Part shown: positions 57,067 through 64,000 of the stretch, piece by piece
How positions within the stretch are numbered: the first letter of the stretch is position 1
How the letters are laid out: every line of letters starts with the position of its first letter
From: Symbiotaphrina buchneri
Lineage: Eukaryota; Ascomycota; Symbiotaphrinales; Symbiotaphrinaceae
Assembly (NCBI GenBank): GCA_001599915.1
Contig: BCIG01000013.1
Location: 682,001 to 746,000, forward strand
Length of the DNA stretch: 64,000 bases
Direction of reading: 5' to 3'
Notes under the pieces: model-generated
The model's input: the letters and a program-made list of their open reading frames with translations, nothing else
Told to the model about the DNA's origin: nothing
The model's database searches: none
Translations under genes and position numbers: made by a program

Positions 57067-57567
57067 ATGTCCCTCAAAGACCTGCATCCCGGTGGCCTCT
57101 ACATCCTCCTCTTCCTTCAGGGCCATCCCCACGCGGCGGACACCTTCCACTGGGCCCTCTACCAGCACAACCACACCACAGCCGGCGGGACGAAATACCA
57201 CATCAAGGGCCTCAGTTCACGCTGGATCACCGACCACGGCCCGACCTCGGCGGTCCTCAAATCCTTCCTGCTGATCGGCGCTTTCCAAGTCGCTACAACA
57301 CCTAAGGAACTCATGGGGCACGTCGACCAGCGCATCCGGTCGCTGGATGAGAAGATTAATGAGACTCCCGGTATTACTTGCCGGACTTATGTCATGACGG
57401 TATTAAAATTGTTGCAGCAGCCCGTCGATGGCGCCGTCGTCTTGAAGTGTGCGGACTTGGACGTGTTGGAGGCCGAGATCAAGGCGTGGGGTAATCAGCA
57501 TGCGCAGTCGGCTGTTGAGAATGCGCAACCGCGCCCGATTGGACGGTCGGGGTTGTGTGGACTGTAG
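57067..57567 (+). CDS. Small conserved fungal protein (possibly DUF6914-like)
   Basis: A single-exon gene of 166 aa with a clean ATG in ATCAGCATGTC context. It opens with LYILLFLQGHPHAADTFHWA, then a glycine turn and KYHIKGLSSRWITDHGP, LLIGAFQVATTPKELMGHVD, ITCRTYVMTVLKLLQ, and an LDVLEAEIKAWGNQHA helix. The layout (a hydrophobic strand, H-W-A-L-Y, T-x-Y-H-I-x-G, then a Cys-containing helix) fits small fungal proteins grouped as DUF6914 or unnamed. It resembles the product at 7545 in the same features, so they may share a fold. No signal peptide or membrane anchor is seen. Function unknown. Confidence 0.75.
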   Translation: MSLKDLHPGGLYILLFLQGHPHAADTFHWALYQHNHTTAGGTKYHIKGLSSRWITDHGPTSAVLKSFLLIGAFQVATTPKELMGHVDQRIRSLDEKINETPGITCRTYVMTVLKLLQQPVDGAVVLKCADLDVLEAEIKAWGNQHAQSAVENAQPRPIGRSGLCGL

Positions 57568-58053
57568 AGGTCTTCAGAGGATATCGGAGGGGACATGTAC
57601 GTCTTTCCCCATCAACGTGGGAAACCCATCCATACAGAACCTGCCTGTAACTGACAAACAACGCAACGACAGTATCGACCCAGTATCCTCAAGGCTCAAT
57701 GCATTTCAAGCCCAGTCCCTCTCAAACCTGATTCTGGACTGGACAAGACCGACCGCGGACAATGGAGGCGTGTATGCATGTATGTATTCTCCATTGTCTA
57801 TGTGCCTGCGAACCATCTGATTAATATATGTGCGTTAGAAGATGACCATTAATAGGAAGGAACTATGCGCCTAAGTTCCAAGAATGCATTGTTGCTTGAG
57901 ACCGCTCCGCCTGTAGTGTGTATTCCCTTATGCAACCCATTTGGCCCGCTTAGTATGGGTTAAAAGACCAAAAAGACCACCGTAACCACTGTGGGCTCAC
58001 TGTATACTTGTACCCAAAACGCGAGTCCGTCCAATATATGTACCACCAACCCC
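57568..58053. other. Convergent spacer
   Basis: This is between the ends of the small gene and the hydrolase gene. The printed frame of the hydrolase runs on to 57960 only because of its frame shift. No other gene is seen. Confidence 0.45.
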
Positions 58054-59381
58054 TCACCTCGCAACCTCACTGCTCTCCTCCACGCCGCCCTCCCCCTTCT
58101 CCAGCACCTTCGCCAACTGCCCCGCCACATCCTCATAAACACTCCTTGCAGCCTTAACCCTCTTCCACGCCAGGGGATCTTTATCCCACGCATGCGCCTG
58201 CTTGGGAACCATAGATACCAGACCCTCTTGCCCGCCTCACCTTCCAAGCGGTCTTTAAACCGCTCCGCCTCGGCGAGCATCATATCCCACTCGCACGTGA
58301 CAAGAACAATATCCCTCGGCAAGCCCTCGCGGAGCATTTCCACGGGGGCTTTTGCGGGCGAGAGGAACGGAGTGTCAACCCCGTACCCGGACGCGCTGAT
58401 GTACGACGCGTCGAAGAGGTCGCTGAACAGCCGTGGCTCGTGTTTGGATTTCTGCTTCATCCCGCTGATGCGCTCCGTGCGCGCGATCGTGTAGTCCGTG
58501 CTCGGGTACCATGCTACCACGGCGCAGACGCCGCATGCGATGGAGAGCCGCGGGAGTTCGTCGCCGGTCGTGCGCGTATCGCTCGATGGCCCCGATGCGC
58601 CCCACCGCGTGTCGTGCTCGCCCTGCTCGCCGTCGTTGGCGCCCGCGCCGTTGGGGCGGCCGTGTTTGCCCCGGCCGGCGCTGCGCTCGCGGGCTTCGTG
58701 GTCGCGCTGCTTTTTCAGCTCGGCGAGGCGCAGGGGGACCGTGATGGCCATGTTGCCGCCGGAGCTGAAGCCATTGACGACGAATTTGTTGCGATCGAGA
58801 CGCATGTCGGCCGCGTGCTCGGAGAGGTAGAGGAGCGTGTCGATGCAGTCGTCCAGCGCGGAGGGGAACTTGTATTTGGGCCCGCGGCGGTACTCGACGC
58901 TGACGAAGAGCGCGGAGAGGTGTGTGGTTACGACGTCCGCCCATCGACAGTCATCCGTCCCAGTGCCCAGCGTGAAGCCCCCGCCGTGGAAGTTGATCAC
59001 AACCGGGTAGCGGCGCGGCTTCGATTCGTTGTGCTGCGATGCGCTGGAGGAGTCGGAGTGGTCGGAGGCTTGTGAGCCAGGAGGCCGGTTATCGTCGCGC
59101 GGGTGACGCTTTGTGTGGCGCCGGAAGAGGTAGTTGGGGAGCTTGGCTGAGGATGGGATGGGATAGTCCTGTGGTGCCCAACAGACGAGGCGGATGTCGC
59201 GTTTCTCTGGGGCGAGTGTTGATGGAACGCTGATGGTGAAGGTGGGAGGCGGAGGGCGTGGCGATGCAAGCCGGTGGATCTTCATCCCTAGAGCCATGAG
59301 GCCGTTCCATATCCTGGCTTCGGCGGAAAGGAACCATCTTGGGTGTTTGTGGTAGGTGATGTGGTCGGCGGCGCGGGTCAT
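58054..59381 (-). CDS. HSL-type alpha/beta-hydrolase with a frame break near its catalytic His
   Basis: A predicted esterase or lipase-like hydrolase. The oxyanion motif is NFHGGGFTLGTG (about 130-141), the nucleophile elbow GFSSGGNMAI (about 197-206, the central Ser), and the acid region is near PRDIVLVTCEWDMMLAEAER. A Ser/Asp-rich insertion (about 215-260) separates the core elements. The printed frame continues after VWYLWF as an Arg-rich, unlike tail to a stop at 57960. In the next frame, from about 58212, the expected ending MVPKQAHAWDK with the catalytic His appears and runs to a stop at 58054. So a one-base change near 58210 separates Ser and His. No GT-AG intron of workable length can bridge it. 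Either the gene is inactive or the base is a sequence error. I do not recognise the substrate. Confidence 0.78.
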
Positions 59382-60131
59382 GGCCGTTCATGCGATTCGA
59401 GGACGGCAGCCGCGGATACGCCGGGAAAGGACAGTTGAGAGGCTATCGGCTCGAAGACAAGATCATATTAGGAAATAGAGACGGGAGAAGAGAAGAAATC
59501 CTTGCAAGGAGAGTAAACATCACATCGGGTGAGGCGGCGAAGGTGCACTTTCACTTAATAATAGGGGATATTCTTCGTCGGTACCTTAGGAAGCGAGGAA
59601 GATAGCGATGCGGATGGTTCCGGTTAGCGGCAGAAAAATATCGATATCGAAACCTGAATAATCAATGCCACAAGGAATGCGTGACGTCATGACGCGCCAG
59701 CGCTCGTGCACAGCTTCTGCTTTGGGCAATCCACCTCAATTTCACTATTGCCATGAAAATCGGGACAGCGCTTCGTATTCGATTGCGAATGGGCTTTATG
59801 CCGCAGTTGCTTTTGCCATGTTGCACAGGGATTAAGTTGCCCGTGTCCTCGTACTCGTATGCGAGACAACAGCACAGGTCAGGGTTCCCGGCCGAGTAGC
59901 CGATCGGCGATCATCACGATCTCACGATCTTACCCGAGTCATGTGGCACGCACAGACTTCTGAGTCCTGACAGGCCGTTAAATGTCAACCCACTTTTCTC
60001 TTGACAACAGAGAAACTGACATAATCATCATGCGAAATCTCCTTGATGCGCAAACTACAGAAATCTATCTATAACAACCCACATACAATATCAAAGTCTA
60101 CCATCACGTCACATGCCTAACGGAGTAGGCT
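59382..60131. other. Intergenic, 750 bp
   Basis: No coding pattern is recognised on either strand. The first 150 bp should hold the promoter of the hydrolase gene. Confidence 0.45.
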
Positions 60132-60440
60132 CTATAACTTCGCCTTCTCAACCATCGCCGGCGCCGCTCCACCAATACTGCTCCAATACTTATCCTTCAA
60201 CTGCAAAATCCTAAAGCCCAGAGCAGCCCACTCATCATCCCAGGGCGGCAACTCATACGGTTGGGATTCCTTAGCCGGCGGCCCGCTAAAGTCCTGCAGC
60301 CAGTCAAAGTACTTTTCAAATCGGGCTTGATCTCGTGGAACGTCGTTGTGAGCCCTTTGTACTCGGTCCGCTTCTTTTCCCATTCGCGTTGAGAGGAGAT
60401 GTCGTCGATATCTCTCTCCCCCGAAGCCGAAAGCAACTTA
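60132..60440 (-). pseudogene. Unidentified 3' gene fragment, frame-shifted
   Basis: Minus-strand frames read EWEKKRTEYKGLTTTFHEIK and then, after a one-base shift near 60325, FEKYFDWLQDFSGPP, ELPPWDDEWAALGFRILQLK and DKYWSSIGGAAPAMVEKAKL to a stop at 60132. The composition is clearly protein-like, but I do not recognise the family. It lies directly downstream of the amidase remnant in a different frame. It may be a separate gene remnant or a lost C-terminal part of something upstream. Confidence 0.45.
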
Positions 60441-62516
60441 TTCCCCCCCGCTCCCGCTTGCCGCCGCCAGCATATCCTCCCAGCCTGGCGGTCTTCTCAT
60501 CCCTCCCCTCTCCGCCATCCAGCGCTCCACATCCTCCGCCCATTGCATCAACTCCTCCTCAGCGCCCCACTCCCCCAGCCCCATCAATCCCACGGGCACA
60601 TCCCCCTCTCCCTTCACCGGGGGTACATATCCCACAGGGCACGTCACCGCGGGCGCGCCCGTGAAATTCGCCAGCCACACATACGTCATATTGCGAAGAC
60701 TCATGTTCGCATCACTAACGCCATGTGCAAAATCGCCCGGGTGAACCGGCCAACCGGCATTCGGCGTCGTGGGTGTGACGATGATCAGGGACGGGTGTGC
60801 GGCGAAGAGCGCGGCTAGGTGCTGCATGAGTAGGTTGCGTAATCGTTGTGCGGAGAGAAGGTCGGAGGCGGAACTGCGGGACCCGACGGAGAGAAGGATC
60901 TGGTTTCCTGGTGTGAAGGCGTGGGTGGGGATGGAGGTCAGGTCGTTGCCGATTTCGGCGAGGCTGGAGTATGGTTAGCGTGTTGTTGGTGGCGGTGGAG
61001 ATGGAAGGGAAGCGCACATGGTGAGTGCGTGTGCCAGCTGACCCTCCCGTAAGAAGGGGATGCTGATATCAAGAACCTCATAGCTTTCTTTCCCCTGGAG
61101 ATGGTGGACTGCCTGGTCGAATACGGCCTTCACCGACTCATCGGCGCAGGCGACCCACTCTCGACAGATACCCAGCACCTTCTTTCTCTCGCCAGTTACT
61201 ACTCTAGGAGCCTTCACATACCCTGCCATGCACCTATACGAAGTCCGCAAGCCTTCCACAGTACCCGCCAGAGGCCCTAGCACGGTAACACTGCTGCCAT
61301 ACTCACGTGAGGACCGATAGGAGAGGCGGCCATGCGTTGGTTTGAGTCCGAAGACTCCGCAGAAAGAGGCCGGTACGCGGACGCTGCCACCGCCGTCCAT
61401 GCCGATGGTGAAAGGGAGCAGGCCGGTTGACACGATGTAGGCTGAGCCGCCTGAGGACCCACCTGTGTAGTAGCTGCTGTTGTGGGGGTTGAGTGGTGTG
61501 CCATAGTGCGGGTTGTTGTTGGTTGTGTCTGGAAGGATGTTAGGGCTTGTCACCCTCTGTTGCAGGAGCGTAGCAGGCGCCGAGGTAAACACTGGAGAAG
61601 ATGAAACTTACCAAGCCCTAGTTCATGCATAGACAGTTTCCCAACATTGATCGCACCTGGCTCCACCATCAGCCCACAACAGGAGCAGACGGGTAAATTG
61701 CAAACGGACCAGCCTCCTCCAACCTCCTAACCGCTTCAGCGGTCCCACCTCCCGGCGGCGTGAAATCGACCTAACTCCCTCTCCACGTACGATATTCCTC
61801 AACATCGACCTCATCCTTGACCGCAGACGGCACGCCGTCAAGCTCACCCAGTGGCTTCCCCACTGCATACCGCACCGTCGACGCATGCGCTGCTTTTCTC
61901 ACGAGTTCTACTTGCGTCTCGATGAAGGCGAGGGAGTGTCTGCCGGGCGGACTGATGTCTCGTCGGATAAGTGGGAGCAGTGCCTCGATGACAGCAGTTG
62001 GCGTCAGGGACCCAGAGAGGTAGAGCGTGTGGTAGGCTGATGGAGTATGATATCCCTTAGAGGTGTCCCTGAGATGAACTCGCCGCTCTTCAGTTGATAG
62101 ATCTGCATCTACTTGGTTGCTGTTTGTTGCATCTGGCTCTTCGTGCTCTGCGATTGGGAGAACAGTGGGATCGAAGCGTGGCGCATACTCCTCCAACTCC
62201 TTGATACCGACAAGACTCCCGAACCCGGCATTCCGCCAGAGGAAGTTGGCGATGAAGCCTACATTGGAGACTCTAGCAGTCCACGTATCAGTCAGTAATC
62301 TGATGCTGCTGTCGGTAGATACATTGCCCAGGGCAACAGCACACGCCTGGGATGGAAATGGAAATGGAGATAAGAGACGTACATCGATGCGCCAAGAACC
62401 AGCGGCAGGCCTCTGAGCACGGGATTCCTGTCTTCTTGGCGGGCATATGGGCGATCTGGTGCGAGACGGGCGGGAGGGTAGTTGATGAACGATCTGGAAG
62501 ATGACGAGTCGAGCAT
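60438..62516 (-). pseudogene. Amidase (amidase-signature family), interrupted
   Basis: A fungal amidase-signature hydrolase that would cleave amide bonds through a Ser-Ser-Lys triad. The start is the ATG at 62516 (NYPPARLAP and NPVLRGLPLVLGAS follow); an intron 62273-62382 leads to VSNVGFIANFLWRNAGFGSL. The body has LDGVPSAVKDEVDVEEYR, where the catalytic Lys lies (AVKDE), VDFTPPGGGTAEAVRRLEEA, GAINVGKLSMHELGL, DTTNNNPHYGTPLNPHN, the signature TGGSSGGSAYIVSTGLLPF with the Ser residues, MDGGGSVRVPASFCGVFGLK and a C-terminal VTPTTPNAGWPVHPGD. The frame is broken by a TAG near 61770, right before VDFTPP, where relatives have Lys. Other junctions splice normally (for example an intron with a GTCCGT donor near 61713). 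It could be a recent pseudogene or carry one base error. Confidence 0.75.
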
Positions 62517-62819
62517 CGCTCGAGATGCACTGCGAGGGGTGATGTTTGTCGGCCGTAAAGGTGGATTTGGAGGGATGATGAAGTTGAGATGGGGTTGCTC
62601 TGCAGCCGAAGCCGAGGTTGGCCAGTGCTTGGCGATATTCCTGCTCACTACACTAAACACTGTAAATAAATCCGATGGTTCTCGACCGCAAACGTGTGCG
62701 GATCAGTATAAATTTGGCCCACCGGAGGATGCGATTTTAGTCTCATTGCCAGGAAAGGAGCCTTAACGTTGATACTCGCACCTCTGTGCTTAGCCCACAT
62801 GCCACCCTGCCTACCAAAG

Positions 62820-63062
62820 AAAAAAAAATTAAAAAGGGAATAAGAAAAAAATCCTCCGACCCAAAAACAAAAAGCTCAGGCCCCAGAACCACCTCGAACG
62901 AGAGGTGGTTCCAGGGCCCTACGAAAACCCACATGGTTTTACGGTGCCAGAGAATCCAGTCGCAGTTACGGCTCGAACCCTCCTTAGAGCGGAGATATTA
63001 CCCATTTAAGAGAGTGGTTTGACGTGGTGCCGCGGGCTAACCGCTACACCAACAACCCCTTG
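62820..63062 (-). mobile_element. Possible tRNA-derived SINE
   Basis: Read on the minus strand from 63062, a tRNA-like head comes first: GGTTGTTGGTGTAGCGGTTA (A-box-like) and, about 54 nt later, GGTTCGAGCC (B-box-like) at 62969-62978. A body follows with a strong hairpin at 62886-62911, and the unit ends in T-rich tracts at 62820-62870, which could be RNA polymerase III terminators. The T-stem next to the B box does not pair, so it is not a functional tRNA. No clear target-site duplication is seen. This is a structural inference; other copies would be needed to confirm it. Confidence 0.45.
62886..62911. repeat. Perfect 10-bp hairpin with flanking stem
   Basis: GAACCACCTC and GAGGTGGTTC are exact complements separated by GAACGA. 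A further GGCC/GGCC stem with a bulge lies outside (62879-62920). It sits inside the SINE candidate. Confidence 0.9.
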
Positions 63063-63487
63063 TGCTCGTTAACGTGATGGGCTTAAAGCGGTATATAAGT
63101 GAAGAAAGCGTGTCGGTTTGGGCTGTGTGGGGTGGGGAGGCGGAGAGAGCCGACTTTTTCCTGGAAGTGAATGAGGGAGCTGGCTGCTTAAGTAGCAGGG
63201 AAGGTGACTACCACGAAGAGATATAGTTGAAGGTATAGTCCAGTATGAGGCATGCACGCCTCGTTATCGGCCGAAGCACTCTATAATGTAGTGGAACGGT
63301 GGCTCAGTATGTCCCTGTCTAAATATCAATGCAAAGCAAAACATCGGATGTATTGAGAGAGTGGATCAATAATGTACACCATTGCGTTTCTATCGACCAT
63401 GAAAGAACATTCGAGACTCGCCAGCTGGGGACCGCCCATTGTTAACGCGTGACCTTTGGAAGTCAAACCCTTGGAAGTCATCGACCC
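63063..63487. other. Spacer before the dynamin-like gene
   Basis: The 3' flank of the dynamin-like gene. No gene seen. Confidence 0.45.
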
Positions 63488-64000
63488 TTAGATCTCTTTC
63501 ATCGCCTCTTGGAATGCCTCCCGTCCCTGCTCCAACATCTCCTTCTTCCTTTCCAGGAACTCCCGACGATGAATGACATCGCTGGCTTCGCCGGCAATAC
63601 GCTTGACCTCCGCATCTGTAAAGCCGGCGACAATCATAGGTGACATGATCTTCTCCGGCAGAGGACCAATCAAGTGACGTTCGATGACCTGCTTGGTGAC
63701 AACTCCGATGAAGTACTTCATCTCATCCTATAGGAGATTAGCTGCGAGCTACTTGTCAGCACCATGGAAGGGCAGTCAGTACCTTGTAGTATGCCATTTG
63801 GCTATCGAGTGCTTGCTCTGCTGAGAAACGGTCCATGTCTTGCTCGATGTGCTTGGACAGAGCTTCTTCAAGGCCAAGGCGGCTGATATGCTTTCCTAAG
63901 CTTCTCTGTTTGCTAGGATCCGTAAATTCTGTCATCGAACCATCTGTGAGTTGTTTCACCGAACGAATCAACCTCGATCTCTGTGTCTTTTGGATCGTCG
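63488..64000 (-). CDS. Dynamin-like GTPase, C-terminal (GED) part
   Basis: This is the 3' end of a fungal dynamin-superfamily GTPase, cut by the window edge. The last exon (63488-63727) reads DEMKYFIGVVTKQVIERHLI and then EVKRIAGEASDVIHRREFLE with RKKEMLEQGREAFQEAMKEI, the GTPase effector domain. It joins through a 55-bp intron (63728-63782) to LEEALSKHIEQDMDRFSAEQ with ALDSQMAYYK. The GTPase domain itself lies outside the window. Upstream, DDPKDTEIEVDSFGETTHRW at the very edge is in a different frame, so another short intron should lie near 63900-63930; I could not settle its borders. These proteins shape or cut membranes; many fungal copies of this subgroup are uncharacterised. Confidence 0.75.

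Noticed and set aside
62969-63062. Functional tRNA gene
   Set aside because: A- and B-box-like sequences are present, but the T stem does not pair and no acceptor stem can be drawn; kept only as a SINE candidate.
1-64000. CRISPR arrays, operons with ribosome-binding sites, rRNA genes
   Set aside because: Nothing of the kind was seen; the gene structure is that of a eukaryotic nuclear genome.

Overview
The window is nuclear DNA of a filamentous ascomycete (Pezizomycotina). The evidence is genes split by short (about 50-115 nt) GT-AG introns, HET-domain proteins, Zn2Cys6 regulators, a vanillyl-alcohol-oxidase-type flavoenzyme, a P450, and a methyltransferase of the kind found in fungal meroterpenoid clusters. 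A Eurotiomycete-like genome is plausible, but the sequence alone does not prove it. All products and exon boundaries were worked out by reading the sequence; no database search was run.

Layout. 1-6.3 kb: a frame-broken accessory gene (1550-3262), an intact AusD/Trt-type methyltransferase (+), and a 5'-truncated acyl-CoA dehydrogenase (-). 7.5-9.3 kb: a small conserved fungal protein (+) and an APH/ChoK-like kinase (-), followed by about 3.9 kb with no gene seen. 13.2-21.2 kb: Ccc1-type vacuolar iron transporter (+), secreted phosphoesterase (+), MFS drug:H+ antiporter-type transporter (-) and PEBP-like protein (-). 21.4-24.3 kb: a decayed island with an inverted pair of gene fragments, a roughly 1.14 kb Mutator-like element with a 9-bp target duplication, and the 3' fragment of a glycoside hydrolase. 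24.7-27.7 kb: a ZZ-finger/HET gene, broken by about three in-frame stops. 29.5-36.3 kb: MFS monocarboxylate-type porter, Zn2Cys6 regulator and VAO-type oxidase, which look like a small aromatic-alcohol catabolic cluster. 36.8-42.5 kb: an intact HET protein, a divergent SDR, and a fungal transcription-factor-domain protein lacking a zinc cluster. 42.7-48.1 kb: a very large HATPase (NO VEIN/sacsin-type) protein on the minus strand. 48.5-56.3 kb: a glycosyltransferase-like protein, a divergent P450, a Zn2Cys6 regulator and a second APH-like kinase. 57-64 kb: a small conserved protein, an HSL-type hydrolase with a frame break, an amidase with an internal stop, a possible tRNA-derived SINE, and the 3' end of a dynamin-like GTPase that runs off the window.

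Overall this is an accessory, gene-decay-rich region: about eight loci show truncation, stops or frame breaks next to intact metabolic and self/non-self genes. The strongest new leads are the Mutator-like element, the SINE candidate, the VAO mini-cluster and the giant HATPase gene.
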